NCBI GenBank assembly: GCA_009731375.1
Contig: BJOX01000277.1
Span: 1 to 64,000, forward strand
DNA from: Paulinella micropora
Taxonomy: Eukaryota; Cercozoa; Imbricatea; Euglyphida
DNA length: 64,000 nt
Direction of reading: 5' to 3'
Shown: in pieces, positions 24,101 through 33,314 of the stretch
How the letters are laid out: the number at the start of each line of letters is the position of its first letter
Position numbering within the stretch: position 1 is the stretch's first letter
Notes under the pieces: generated by a model
What the model saw: the letters and a program-made list of their open reading frames with translations, nothing else
What the model was told of the DNA's origin: nothing
Databases searched by the model: none
Position numbers and translations under genes: made by a program

Positions 24101-24577
24101 GCTAGTAACCGCGGTTTCTTTGGCCATAGTGGAACACAACTTTATGTTTGGAATACTTCAAATACAAATGGCGAACCTTCGGGAGGTTATAATTATATGA
24201 CCGTCGGAGGTGGATGGGGATACTCGTCGGACAGAAGAATGAAAGCAGATATTAAGACATTAGAATGCGGGGATTGTTGCGAAAAATTAATGAAACTAAA
24301 TTGTTGCTCATATTATTGGAAAACAGATGAGAAGAAAGAAAAAAAGAATTATGGTTTTATTGCGGATGAAGTTAAAAAAATATTTCCAGAGTTTGTTGAA
24401 ACTACGAGAATGAAAATAGGTGATGAGGAAAATATTGAAGGAATAGAATATACGAATTTTATACCAATACTGGTCAGTGCTTTTCAACATTTAACGGAAA
24501 AAGTAGTTAATTTAGAAAAAGAAAATAAAACTTTACTTAATATACTACAAGACCAAGCAAACCAATTGCAGAACTAA
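21114..24577 (+). pseudogene. Virion fibre: repeat shaft, galactose-binding-like domain, S74-type chaperone; frame broken
   Basis: The N-terminus (MSQFKSLLGLNELAVDSLNI) leads into about 13 repeats of 25-29 residues (AEGTNLYYTTARANTDFDTR), a pattern typical of phage and virus tail-fibre shafts. A segment at about 22560-22990 (ASNEYNPAYYAFNADQND, GEYVKIDLGAIYKIKNYYV) resembles an F5/8-type galactose-binding domain. Gly/Ala/Thr-rich shaft follows, and the C-terminus (SSDRRMKADIKTLE, YGFIADEVKKIFPE) matches the intramolecular chaperone of endosialidase (peptidase S74), which trimerises and then cleaves itself from fibres. Lesions: a 2-base loss near 21805, shifts near 22900 and 23525, and a TAA at 23909-23911. 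It would be a receptor-binding fibre if intact. Confidence 0.85.
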
Positions 24578-24595
24578 GAACGGAAGTATTCCCCA

Positions 24596-24937
24596 ATGCC
24601 CCCTAGATTACATCCAGCACCAGTCATAGAAGTAGATGGTGGCGAACTGACACCAGAGTTGAAGAACCGTGTGATTGATGTCCAAATTAAGCAGGAAGAA
24701 AAAAAATTAGACCACGAATACGAAGACAACTGGGATTGTTGTATGACGAAGCGAAAAACTGACAGCCGTCTTATTAAATACTTATTTCAAATGGGTATCA
24801 TTATCGCCATCATCACCCTTTGTATCGTGAGGCTGTCTGAAAAGACCTTACCTTGTGAGGTTGCTAACACTTATGTAGGTATTTTAACACTACTTATCGG
24901 CATCTGCCTTCCATCACCTTCTTCAAGTAAGAAGTGA
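24596..24937 (+). CDS. Small membrane protein, 113 residues
   Basis: The N-terminal half is hydrophilic and charged. Two hydrophobic segments follow (LFQMGIIIAIITLCIVRLS and YVGILTLLIGICLPS). Cysteines occur as a CC pair (DNWDCCMTK) and singly. Starts 18 bases after the fibre stop, so probably co-transcribed. Small transmembrane proteins are common in PLVs and virophages; a virion inner-membrane or fusion-related role is possible but unproven. Confidence 0.65.
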   Translation: MPPRLHPAPVIEVDGGELTPELKNRVIDVQIKQEEKKLDHEYEDNWDCCMTKRKTDSRLIKYLFQMGIIIAIITLCIVRLSEKTLPCEVANTYVGILTLLIGICLPSPSSSKK

Positions 24938-24981
24938 AAGGACCTCCGCCCCTTTCGAACCCGGTTTTTGTGTCCTTTTTT

Positions 24982-25260
24982 TCAAAAAGACGAACATTCA
25001 TACAAATGTATTTTAAACCAAGAAGCATCACTACCTGAGCACATTAAAGGAATGGCTTCATCAAAACTCACACACATATCACTAAAAGGTTTATATACAC
25101 ATTTAAATTTGGTTTCTATTCCTTTTTGAATACACCACACACAACTTTCATTTTTTTTCTCACTGACCCGTGAATAGAAATCACAAGCAGTCCGAGCAGA
25201 AATATTAATTAATAAAAAGTTTATGAGCAGTAATATAGGAAACTTTTGAAAAAGTTTCAT
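24982..25260 (-). CDS. Secreted or type II Cys-rich small protein, 92 residues
   Basis: Starts MMKLFQKFPILLLINFLLIN, a clear signal peptide or signal anchor, then a Cys-rich segment (ACDFYSRVSEKKNESCVWC, FKCVYKPFSDMC) with six to eight cysteines in a C-x2-C context that recalls plexin/PSI-type cystine knots. On the opposite strand to its neighbours. The start is the ATG at 25260. Function unknown; a cell-surface or virion-membrane protein is the simplest reading. Confidence 0.6.
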   Translation of the reverse strand: MKLFQKFPILLLINFLLINISARTACDFYSRVSEKKNESCVWCIQKGIETKFKCVYKPFSDMCVSFDEAIPLMCSGSDASWFKIHLYECSSF

Positions 25261-25261
25261 C

Positions 25262-25297
25262 AAAACCAGTGGAGGTGCGGAGGTGAAATCTCCGCAA
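25262..25297 (+). promoter_or_regulatory. Stem-loop leader (GCGGAG...CTCCGC)
   Basis: gcggaggtgaaatctccgc (25277-25295) folds into a six-base stem with a seven-base loop immediately before ATG 25298. Closely related sequence recurs at 26862-26875 and 26940-26966. Confidence 0.5.
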
Positions 25298-25669
25298 ATG
25301 GCTGACTATAAATACCAAAAGATTATTTTTCTAAGTAATGATTTTCCAGGAGGGGTTAATGGTAGCAAGACATTTGACAAAACCATTAAATTGAACTTTA
25401 CACCGACTAGAATGAATGTTAAGTTTATCCACTATATGAATGATATGTCGGAGACGAAAACAAAAATCCTTTATATGGACCGCATTGGGATTATCGGCAC
25501 ATTCGCTGATAGCAACACTGCGAACATTTCCAATCTTAGCTACAACTTAGGTATTATTAATTGGACCGATGGACAATACAGTTTTAGAGTGCTTAAAACA
25601 GACAATGGCAGTATTGAAACTGACCAACTAGCTGGAAGAATTGTTATTTGTTTAGAATTTCTAGCCTGA
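25298..25669 (+). CDS. Small beta-rich virion-like protein, 123 residues
   Basis: Begins MADYKYQKIIFLSNDFPGG. Alternating hydrophobic pattern (TIKLNFTPTRMNVKFIHYMN, ILYMDRIGIIGTF, GRIVICLEFLA) suggests a beta sandwich. It lies 12 bases upstream of the ATG of the packaging ATPase gene and is probably in the same unit, so a minor virion component is likely. No family is recognised. The longer frame from 25283 uses GTG and runs through the hairpin, so I reject it. Confidence 0.6.
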   Translation: MADYKYQKIIFLSNDFPGGVNGSKTFDKTIKLNFTPTRMNVKFIHYMNDMSETKTKILYMDRIGIIGTFADSNTANISNLSYNLGIINWTDGQYSFRVLKTDNGSIETDQLAGRIVICLEFLA

Positions 25670-25674
25670 TAAAA

Positions 25675-25680
25675 ATATAG
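25675..25680 (+). promoter_or_regulatory. ATATAG motif before packaging ATPase
   Basis: One of several identical hexamers placed just upstream of virion genes; see also 26546, 29020, 29899, 29981, 31630 and 33308. Confidence 0.5.
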
Positions 25681-25684
25681 AGTG

Positions 25685-26514
25685 ATGGAGAAAATCAATA
25701 ATGTAAAGGTGAAACGAGTCAAGCAAAACGGCGAAGGGGAAAAACTCGCAAAGGGCTACAAGTTATTTGATGAAGCCTTTGCTAATATATTCGTTCTTGC
25801 CAGAAAACAATCAGGAAAAACGACCGCACTGTTCGAAATCCTGAAACGAACGACCGACAAAAAGACCTGTATTGTCATTATCGCCAGCACTGTACATAAG
25901 GACTACATTTACAAAGAAATGGTTAAGCACTTCAAGAAGAAGGGAAACCCGATGGCTATATACACACATTTGAAAACGGATGGATACAGTGTCATAGACT
26001 ATGAGTTAGACAAGCTCAACAAGCCAGACGAAGAGAAAGAAGAAGGCGAAATTGTTCAGGATGGTAAAGATGAAGTAGAAAAGCCGAAGTTTCTTTATTT
26101 TGGTAAAGAGGAAAAAAAGAAAAAGGAGGGAGGCGAAAAAGTGGAGAGACCGAGCAAATACATCACACCAGAAGTTGTGTTCGTGTTAGATAATTTGGGT
26201 AGTGGTTTAAGGGATAAGTCCGTTAGCGACCTGTTGAAAAAAAATAGACACTACAAGTCAAAGGTGATTATGAGCTCGCAATACCTAAACGACTTACGAC
26301 CTGTCAGGCTATTAAACAGCTAGACTACCTTCTTATTTTTCCTGGACAGTCTCAGGATAAAATAGAACTCGTGTATAAACATTTGGACCTTGGCTACGAC
26401 CTGGAATACTTTATTGAAAAATATCACGAGGCGACGAAAGAGAGGTTTAACTTTTTGTATGTTGATGCGGTGTCTGATGAATTACGAAAGAACTTCAATA
26501 TTCGTTTAAAGTAA
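25685..26514 (+). CDS. Genome-packaging ATPase (FtsK/HerA, A32-like), one frameshift
   Basis: Walker A is IFVLARKQSGKTTALF (lysine at about residue 45, with Ala where the first Gly usually stands). Walker B is VVFVLDNLGS, and a sensor-type motif VIMSSQYLNDLRP follows, as in A32-like packaging ATPases of polintons, virophages and NCLDVs. The frame breaks near 26300; the continuation IKQLDYLLIFPGQSQDKIE to FNIRLK ends at 26514. A Lys/Glu-rich insertion lies between the Walker motifs (about residues 118-158). It would pump the genome into the capsid. Confidence 0.88.
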
Positions 26515-26545
26515 TTTTATTATTATTTATTTATTTTAGAACTAT

Positions 26546-26551
26546 ATATAG
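26546..26551 (+). promoter_or_regulatory. ATATAG motif before core-like protein
   Basis: The hexamer, within actatatatag, directly abuts ATG 26552. Confidence 0.45.
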
Positions 26552-26863
26552 ATGCCAACATCACCAGTTATTATTTCACAACCATCGGGATACAATATCA
26601 GCTACAATCCTTCAATGCCACAAGCGGGAGGTGCGAAGAACAAGAGAAAATCAAAAAAGAAACAAACAGGAGGCAAAGTTAATTGGGCCAAGGTCGGAAA
26701 AGCGATAGTGGATGCTAATAGGTTTATCAAGAAGAACCAATTGATTTCAAGGGGTGCTACTTTTCTCAGCGATGTCGGAGTGCCTTATGCTGACCGTGTA
26801 GCGAAGGCGGCAATTAAGCAAGGATACGGCAAGCAACGAGGAGGAGCCGTTAAGTTTCGGTAG
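26552..26863 (+). CDS. Small basic core-like protein with three GG sites
   Basis: 103 residues, basic. Three GG dipeptides in similar context (PQAGGAKN, KQTGGKVN, KQRGGAVK) are candidate sites for the adenain-like protease encoded at 28489. The middle contains ANRFIKKNQLISRGATFLS, a motif type I associate with small packaged peptides of PLVs and virophages. Comparable in position and character to adenoviral core peptide precursors. Role in virion assembly is inferred from context. Confidence 0.65.
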   Translation: MPTSPVIISQPSGYNISYNPSMPQAGGAKNKRKSKKKQTGGKVNWAKVGKAIVDANRFIKKNQLISRGATFLSDVGVPYADRVAKAAIKQGYGKQRGGAVKFR

Positions 26864-26921
26864 GCGAAGTCTCTGCGAATGTAAAATCTTATATTAATTT
26901 TTTTTTTCTTACAATATACAT
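26864..26921. promoter_or_regulatory. Intergenic with hairpin-motif copy
   Basis: ggcgaagtctctgcgaa at 26863-26879 repeats the right half of the motif at 26940-26966; a T-tract follows at about 26899-26908. Confidence 0.4.
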
Positions 26922-28489
26922 ATGAAAAAATTAAGAAGAGGAGGTGCGGAGGCGAAGTCTCTGCGAAAACAACGACCGCCGAGGATATACAGAACAAAGA
27001 TGGCCGACCATATATTAAAGTGAAAGGCAAACGAGCATATCTCAACTTCGGAAAGAAAACTAATGACCTTTCAACACTTCAAATCGTTAAACTGTTTCTG
27101 AAATATATGAAAGGGGACAATAAAACGAAGAAAACACGAAAGACAAAAGAGCGAATAGTTAAGTCCGAATTCAATCGCCTTGAACACGAGAACCGCAACC
27201 AGATACAAAACAACCTGCTGAAAAAATATGAACTAATACACGAGCAGGAAGAAAAGGAAAAGAAGTTAAGAGAACAGGCAAAAGATGAGAAGAAAAGAAT
27301 GGAGAGGAAGGAGAATGCGGAAATGAAGGAAAGACAAGAAGAATTAATAAGGGAGGCGAACAGAGAGCAAAAACTTATAGAGGATGTAAAATTTGAACAA
27401 GATAGAAAAAATAATTTAATGTTATTACCGCCACCCCAGTTCCACCCTCAATATATACAAGCACCACCACAAGCACCACCACAAGGACCACCACAAGCAC
27501 CACAACTAGGACCACCACAAGGACCACCACAAGCACCACCCCAAGCACCACCCCAAGCACCACCGCCACCACCACAAGCACCACAAGCACCAGAAGACAA
27601 AGGGATGCAGTTGAAAACAAAAGAAGAGAGAAAGGCTGAAAAGGAATTAAAAGAAAAAGATATTGAATTAATGAAGGAAGCGGGCTTTAAAATGAGTTTT
27701 ATTAAAAGCTTGACTAAAACAGAATTTGACAAACTTGGTAAAGGAATAGAGAAAGCGATAGCCGATGCCAAATCAGCAGATGAGCAGAAAGAACTGGCGG
27801 AACAATACAAAAAAGAATTAGAACAAGAAAAAAAGACTGCGGAAGCCACAGCGAAATACTTTGAAATTAGAGATAAAGTAACACACATTTCAAGTGGATT
27901 AAGAAATAATATGTATCCTAACTTAAAAATACACGAAGTTTTAGGCCCTGCTTTGGAAACGAAAATGATAGCCGAAGGCAAACAACCGCCGAAAAAAGTT
28001 AAAGGAAGACACACGACTGCGGGTATGGCAAAAGTTATAGTAGATGAAGGTATTGATTTAGGAATAGACCAGAATGAGATGAGAAAGAAACTCGCCGATT
28101 ATTTGGGAATAAACCAAGAGGGTGCTGGGGTAAAAACGATTGAGAAATTAATCCACAAACTTTTAACAATAGCAACAATTAAGAAATATTTAAAGAAGGG
28201 TAAATACAAGAAAAAAATGAAGAAGAAGGATTATGTAAATACCCTAGTAAGAGAAATGGCAAACGACCCAAATATTAAAAATCAAGTTTCAAATCATCTC
28301 GGTATTGAATTACCAGAAAGTGTGCCAGAAGTTCAACAGCCAGAAAATATGCCAGAAGTTCAGCCACCAGAAGTTCAACCGCCAGAAAATATGTCAGAAG
28401 TTCAACCGCCAGAAAAAATGCCAGAAGTTCAACCGCCAGAAGTAGATGGAGCAGTAGATATGGAGCAAGCGGGGGCGGAAGAGGTTTAA
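26922..28489 (+). CDS. Long coiled-coil / Pro-rich virion-like protein
   Basis: Main frame 27020-28489 lacks an ATG at its left end. The in-frame sequence upstream (TTAEDIQNKDGRPYIKVKGK) is clearly coding, and an ATG at 26922 (MKKLRRGGAEAKS) can join it through a one-base shift near 26965. Order: basic N-terminus with an RRGG site, coiled coil (about residues 60-130), a Pro/Gln/Ala repeat (APPQGPPQAPQ type, 27460-27590), a second helical region, a compact domain with DLGIDQNEMRKKLADYLGIN, then a C-terminal Pro/Glu repeat (EVQPPENMPEVQPPE). It overlaps the protease gene by one base (taATGa). Family unknown; a minor structural or scaffolding role is inferred. Confidence 0.6.
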
Positions 28490-28968
28490 TGACGGACGAA
28501 ATAGACAACATTATGAAAAAGCACGAATGGTATTTGGGAACAGTAGCCAGCGACGAAATAAACAAACTGAAACCAGAAAAAAGAAAGAAGTATGGATTTA
28601 TTATGAACTTGGATAAGTCTAGCCAACCAGGCTCACATTGGATTGCTGTTTGGGTTGACTTAATTAAAGACGACTCTATTGAAATCTACGACCCGCTCGC
28701 ACTGTATAAGCCGACTGAGCTATTTCTACACCAAATGAAACAGCTTATGGACAAGAGTAAGCCGAAAGCATATCTGCTTATGAAGGTTAATCAAGTTAAA
28801 AACCAAAGTGATACAACGGATACCTGCGGGTGGCATAGTATTAGGTTTTTGTTAGAGCGGGCGAAAGGTAATAGGTTTAAATTCGCCAGCGGTTGGACAG
28901 ACTTAAAAGAAAAAGAAGCGGAGGAGTTGAAAGCTCAGAACGGGTATGGTTTTGACACTTTCATTTAG
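28489..28968 (+). CDS. Adenain/Ulp1-like cysteine protease
   Basis: 159 residues, intact. Catalytic pattern of the C5/C48 fold: His50 in GSHWIAVWVD, Asp68 in IEIYDPLA, a Gln before the active site (NQVKNQSD) and Cys113 in DTCGWHSIRFLL. Polintons, virophages and adenoviruses encode this maturation protease, which cuts capsid and core precursors at GG-type sites. Such sites occur in several neighbours (26552, 26922, 29070, 30051 and 33315 genes). Its ATG overlaps the preceding stop by one base, implying coupled translation or a chance fit in a compact genome. Confidence 0.9.
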   Translation: MTDEIDNIMKKHEWYLGTVASDEINKLKPEKRKKYGFIMNLDKSSQPGSHWIAVWVDLIKDDSIEIYDPLALYKPTELFLHQMKQLMDKSKPKAYLLMKVNQVKNQSDTTDTCGWHSIRFLLERAKGNRFKFASGWTDLKEKEAEELKAQNGYGFDTFI

Positions 28969-29010
28969 AGCACCCCCTCCGTTGTGGCAGGTAATTAAAA
29001 CAAAAATGTA

Positions 29011-29069
29011 TTTTTCTATATATAGCTTTTTGAGATTGTAAGTGGTTTTTTGAAAAAAAAGCACTTACT
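29011..29069 (+). promoter_or_regulatory. ATATAG plus GTAAGTG hairpin, copy 1 (minor capsid leader)
   Basis: tctatatatag (ATATAG at 29020-29025), then ttttgagattgtaagtgg and tttgaaaaaaaagcacttac. gtaagtg pairs with cacttac around a T6/A-run helix. ATG follows at 29070. The block recurs twice before the MCP gene. Confidence 0.6.
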
Positions 29070-29881
29070 ATGGAATATAAAGGTGGTCGTGCGAGTGGTA
29101 TTTACTATATTAACAGCAAAAATCGGATAAATGGCACAGATTCAGATTTTAGTTGTGAAGTCATTATGAAATCGCTAGACAATCCTACCCATTGTAAAAT
29201 ACTTCACATCTATGTACCTAAATCATATTACTCTGTGGCGAGCCCCTATAATACTTTTACTCTGAGTGAAGATGGATTTGAGGCTCTGATTACGATACCC
29301 GAGGGCAACTACACGATGAACAACTTAAAAAATAAGCTGGCAGAGGTTCTAACCGCAGACAGCCCCAACAACTACACATACACCGTTACGAGCAACAATA
29401 CCAACACCGACCCAGAAGACGGCAAGCTATTATTTACCGTAGCTAACAACCTAGGAATTCAACCGGGGTTTATATTTGACGGCGAAACTCGCATTCACGA
29501 AGTAATGGGTTTTGACCGCGACTCAACATATTTCTTTGCTAATAATACCATTAGGTCGCCGAATGTCATAATATTGACAGGTGAAAAACATTATATTTAC
29601 AGTCAGATTTAGTAGGCGAAGGCGATAACCACGTGCTCCAAGAAATATACACGGCGAATGAAATCCCGTTCGGCTCTGTTATCTACGATGGCTCGGGTAG
29701 TGAATACGGCAAACGACTATCAGCTAGTTCAAGCAATGTGTATCGGTTTTACTTGACTGACGAAAACGACCAACCAGTTAATCTCAATGGGTTAGGAATT
29801 GTTATGACATTGTTGATTTACAGGGAAACGAATTATTTTAATTTATTTACATCATTTTTCAATTTGTTAAAAAACCGATAA
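29070..29881 (+). CDS. mCP: Minor capsid (penton-type) protein, one frameshift
   Basis: N-terminus MEYKGGRASGIYYINSKNR contains a GG site. A beta-rich domain follows (VIMKSLDNPTHCKILHIYVP, LITIPEGNYTMNNLKNKL, PGFIFDGETRIHEVMGF). The frame breaks near 29605 and continues SDLVGEGDNHVLQEIYTANE, IPFGSVIYDG, then RFYLTDENDQPVNLNGLGIV. The order, with the S-D-L-V...L-Q-E-I strand in the second half, is typical of single-jelly-roll penton proteins of PLVs and virophages. It would occupy capsid vertices. Confidence 0.8.
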
Positions 29882-29894
29882 TAACACCGCACAG

Positions 29895-29950
29895 TAAAAT
29901 ATAGGTTTTTGAGATCGTAAGTGGTTTTTGAAAAAAAGCACTTACAATTA
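29895..29950 (+). promoter_or_regulatory. ATATAG plus GTAAGTG hairpin, copy 2
   Basis: aaatataggtttttgagatc then gtaagtggtttttg and aaaaaaagcacttac. No open frame starts behind this copy; copy 3 lies 80 bp downstream. Confidence 0.55.
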
Positions 29951-29978
29951 ATTAATTAATTTTTTTTCTCATATTAAA

Positions 29979-30048
29979 GTATATAGCGACCTTTTAAAAA
30001 TCGTTTTTTGAGTTCGTAAGTGGTTTTTGAAAAAAAGCACTTTCACAA
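29979..30048 (+). promoter_or_regulatory. ATATAG plus GTAAGTG hairpin, copy 3 (MCP leader)
   Basis: gtatatagcgacc, then ttttttgagttcgtaagtgg, ttttgaaaaaaagcacttt; ATG of the MCP gene follows at 30051. Confidence 0.6.
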
Positions 30049-30050
30049 AA

Positions 30051-31566
30051 ATGCCCACACAACACGGAGGCGAACTAGCTTTCAGCAGGACTGACTACAT
30101 CAGTGCTTCTTAACGTTTGAATAAGCTTACCCCTCGTGAGGGTTCTATTAATATCACTGTGTCTACCCGCAGGAGGACAGGAAAGCAACTTTGACCTTAT
30201 CAGCCGTCCGTTTAACTTGGCTCGCTCTGTTTTGAGTTTTAATTATGCTCCAGATGCGAAGGCTGCGAACTACAATACATGCTTTATGGACTGTCTGGCC
30301 CCAATTAGACAAATTCAATTGATTACGAGAGGTGGTGTTTATCTGTGCGACATTAACGAAGTCGGAAATATCACCAAGATGATTTGGAAACCCGAAACCT
30401 CCATTGATGATTTACTCGCTTTGGAAAACCACGATAATGGAAGTGGAGCTGGTTGTATGCTTCAAAAGTGTAATGCTACAACTACATTTCAACCCGCTAG
30501 CAATGCTACAAGGTTGGCCGCATTACAAACAGCATTGACCGCTTCGGCAATAGCAGGAAATGCGGCGGGGCAAATTGATACGGGTATTGATGTTGCTAAG
30601 GCTCAGGTTCAGGCCGCATTAAAGGCTTGGATGGCACAACCCTCCACAAATGCCCGCCGACACGATGATGCCCTTATTGCGAATGAGACTGGCACTAGTA
30701 AGTTCGTTAATGTTGCTTTTAATGAGGCTAAGTATTTTTCAGCTGGAACTATTAATAATGCCAGCCCGAGTGTTAATGTCAAGATTAATCTTGGAATGCT
30801 TTACAATACTATTTTCGCTCTGGATAAAACTATTATGTTTCCAGAAATTTTGACTTTGCGAATTGTTTGGCAACAGACACCCAAAAAACAATGATGCTCT
30901 TTCTACTGGTGGCGGCACTGTTGCGGTAGCTGATTCAAATGTTACTATTACTAATCTCAGCCTTTTCTTAGCTGTCGAGACTAACCCCGATGTCGTTCAA
31001 TCAATTCAACAGAAGATTATGAGCCCCGAAGGTCTGAGCTTCAAAATTGATTATTCTTATTTGTATAAAAATACTGTCGGAGTAGCTTCAACTTCTCAAA
31101 ATGTTATACTTAGATTTGACAGAGGCCACGGACGACGAATTAAGAAAATTTATCACTCTGTTTTCAATACGACCGAAAATAAGAACACTGCCTACGACAA
31201 TAGCAACCTGCTCGGTTCTAAGGTCCAAACTTTTTATACTACACTAGACGGAGCACGACTTCAAGAATTCAATGTTGATTGTCAAACTGGAAAACTAGAA
31301 GACTATATGTATCTTAAACCGAAGTTGGAAGGCTCTGCTTTGATGAATAGCAATGTTATCAATACAACTGGGTTTGGTGCGATAGCTTTGACAATACCCG
31401 ACCGTTGTGGAGCAAGGACCAAAATGAAATTAGCGGATTAAGTCTAGACACCGAGCGACGATGGGAGTTTATTGCTACCACTGCTAATATTGCGGCCAAT
31501 CATTACACATTTGTCGTAACTCAGCAAGAAGTAAATGTCAGAAACGGCACCATTACTAGGACCTAA
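30051..31566 (+). pseudogene. MCP: Major capsid protein (double jelly roll), four lesions
   Basis: Begins MPTQHGGELAFSRTDYISAS (GG site at residues 6-7), then TAA at 30111-30113. Further segments: NFDLISRPFNLARSVLSFNY, CLAPIRQIQLITRGGVYLCD, NVKINLGMLYNTIFALDKT, NLSLFLAVETNPDVVQSI, IKKIYHSVFNTTENKN, then NHYTFVVTQQEVNVRNG at the end. Size, position after the minor capsid gene and strand pattern fit PLV/polinton MCPs. Frame shifts: one extra base near 30165, an extra A in an A-run near 30885, and one lost base near 31405. About 505 codons if read through. It would form the hexagonal capsomers. Confidence 0.82.
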
Positions 31567-31640
31567 ATAACCCCGCCAGTGAAGTAAGAAGTAATTATCA
31601 ATTTTTGATAGTTAATTTATTTTTTGATAATATAGGAACA
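31567..31640 (+). promoter_or_regulatory. Spike-gene leader with ATATAG
   Basis: tatcaatttttgata at 31596-31610 is a palindrome; ATATAG lies at 31630-31635, five bases before ATG 31641. Confidence 0.45.
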
Positions 31641-32801
31641 ATGAGCCACCAACGAAATTTGATAGCACAAGACCCTGACGGAGACTTCATAAATGTCAAA
31701 GTCGGATATGACGGCAATGTTGAAACCAATAGTATGAAAACAGCTTTCGGCGAAGCATTGGTCGGTCAATTAACACCAGTATTACAAGAGATTTTTCCAT
31801 AAACTATCATTACACGAATATGGACATTAGCTCAAACTGATGCTACCATTTCATTTAATGCGAATATGGCCGAACTTAAAACAGATGTGAAGACGACCGC
31901 GAATGCTGTATTGACGAGTAAAAAAAGAATTAAATACAGAACAGGTATGGGAGTTCTAACACGATTTACTGCTTTATGGAATACTGATGAAACGAAAGAC
32001 TACAATTCATATATCGGCATAGGTGAAAGTGATTTTACTAATGGCTTCTATTTTTACAAAATAAAAGCGACTGGTATGAATATTGCCAGTGTTAAAGGAG
32101 GCGTTCCGACACTTATTCCACAAGCCACCTGGGATGACCCGTGTGATGGAACTAAAATTATGCCTATCATAGATTGGACCAAAGGGAATGTATTCCAGAT
32201 TAAATTTCAATATCTTGGCTTTGGTGCTATAAGGTTCTACATAGAAAATCCATCAAGTGGAGAATTTCAGCTGGTTCATACAATTAGGTATGCGAATGCG
32301 AATGTGGGTGTTAGTCTTTCAAATACAACCCTACCTTTTTCGGCTTGTATTAGAAATTATGGGACTGGTAATGCTAATCAAACATTAAAAACAGCCAGTT
32401 GTAGTATGTTTATTGAGGGCACTAACACTATTAATTCAAGCATATCAAACGAAGCGGAAGGTAGTGAGCCAGCGAGCACCACTGAAAGTCCTATTATTAG
32501 CATAAAAAATAAAACAACTTTTAATGGTGTGACCAATTATTCAATTGTTTATCCCTCTCTAGTGAGCATATCAAACGAAGACACCAAAGTTAATATAGTG
32601 CGGATTGTGAAAACAACTGGAGCACTTACAGCGGAGAACTTCGCGGATGTTGATACCAAAACTTCGATGGTATCAAAGGACACCGCTGCGACTGCCCTTG
32701 GTGGTGCCACTATAACAGACGTAATTCTTAAACTGTATGGTAATTCTACTTCAAGCCAGCTTATTGACCTGCGAACTTACGACATACAACTTTCCCGGTG
32801 A
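31641..32801 (+). CDS. Spike/fibre-like virion protein, one in-frame stop
   Basis: N-terminal domain MSHQRNLIAQDPDGDFINVK to QLTPVLQEIFP, TAA at 31800-31802, then in the same frame TIITRIWTLAQTDATISFN. A beta-rich body follows (KKRIKYRTGMGVLTRFTALW, YIGIGESDFTNGFYFYKIKA, VFQIKFQYLGFGAIRFYIEN) and a C-terminal domain ending LIDLRTYDIQLSR. The YRTG-G-...-RFTALW / IGIGESDF-NGFYF pattern resembles repeated spike and fibre domains of large algal viruses and phages. Downstream of MCP, so probably a late virion surface protein. Confidence 0.62.
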
Positions 32802-32955
32802 AAATCTAACATTTTTACAAAAGTCTGTATCAACTCCCAACAATGGAGGAAATGTGAGTGTTATAGTTAATTTCTTAGAAGACCAATCAACCTTTTGAAA
32901 AAGCTTCACCAAAAACAATAAATTAATAAGTTTTTGAGAAATCTCCACAAAGCTC
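32802..32955. other. Convergent intergenic region
   Basis: A short coding-like remnant (AKVCINSQQWRKC or frame variants) and ttttgaaaaagcttcaccaa at about 32891-32910, related to the gaaaaagtttc palindromes at 20467 and 25246. Confidence 0.35.
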
Positions 32956-33243
32956 CTACAATTGAAGCTGTTTGAATATTTCTTTTTTTAGCTCAGGATA
33001 GTTGTCTAGAAATGGTTGCTTTGCCATCCATCTTAAGTATTGGGTATCAAATACGACCACATCGGCTACTGTCTTTCCCTTATATTTTCCCATAGGTATC
33101 TTTCCTTGTTCTTGAAGTTTCTTGTTTTCTGATTTGTATTCATTAATGTGTCCATCAATTACTTGCTTAATTTCTTGTAAAGTAAATGTTCTGTCTTTGT
33201 TGCTGACAGATAGCTGTTCAAATTTTTCACAAAGCTTTTGCAT
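32956..33243 (-). CDS. Small protein with exonuclease-X-C-terminal-like motif
   Basis: 95 residues, intact. C-terminal part GKYKGKTVADVVVFDTQYLRW followed by MAKQPFLDNYPELKKEIF matches the short G-x-Y-K-G-K...D-x-x-Y-L-R-W module found at the C-terminus of bacterial exodeoxyribonuclease X and stand-alone in phages and large viruses. The N-terminus is a charged helix. Its role here is unknown; DNA metabolism is a reasonable guess. On the opposite strand to the virion genes. Confidence 0.6.
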   Translation of the reverse strand: MQKLCEKFEQLSVSNKDRTFTLQEIKQVIDGHINEYKSENKKLQEQGKIPMGKYKGKTVADVVVFDTQYLRWMAKQPFLDNYPELKKEIFKQLQL

Positions 33244-33307
33244 CGGTGAGTATAGAGTAGTGAGTATATAGTAGGGAGTATAAAAAATAAAAAAAATTAA
33301 ATAATTA

Positions 33308-33313
33308 ATATAG
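33308..33313 (+). promoter_or_regulatory. ATATAG motif before lipase gene
   Basis: The hexamer ends one base before ATG 33315. Confidence 0.4.
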
Positions 33314-33314
33314 G

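Noticed and set aside
25283-25297. GTG start for the small beta-rich protein
   Set aside because: It would translate the hairpin; ATG 25298 directly follows it.
27375-28014. Minus-strand Val/Gly and Ser/Ala-rich frames
   Set aside because: Antisense of the Pro/Gln repeat and coiled coil of the 26922-28489 gene.
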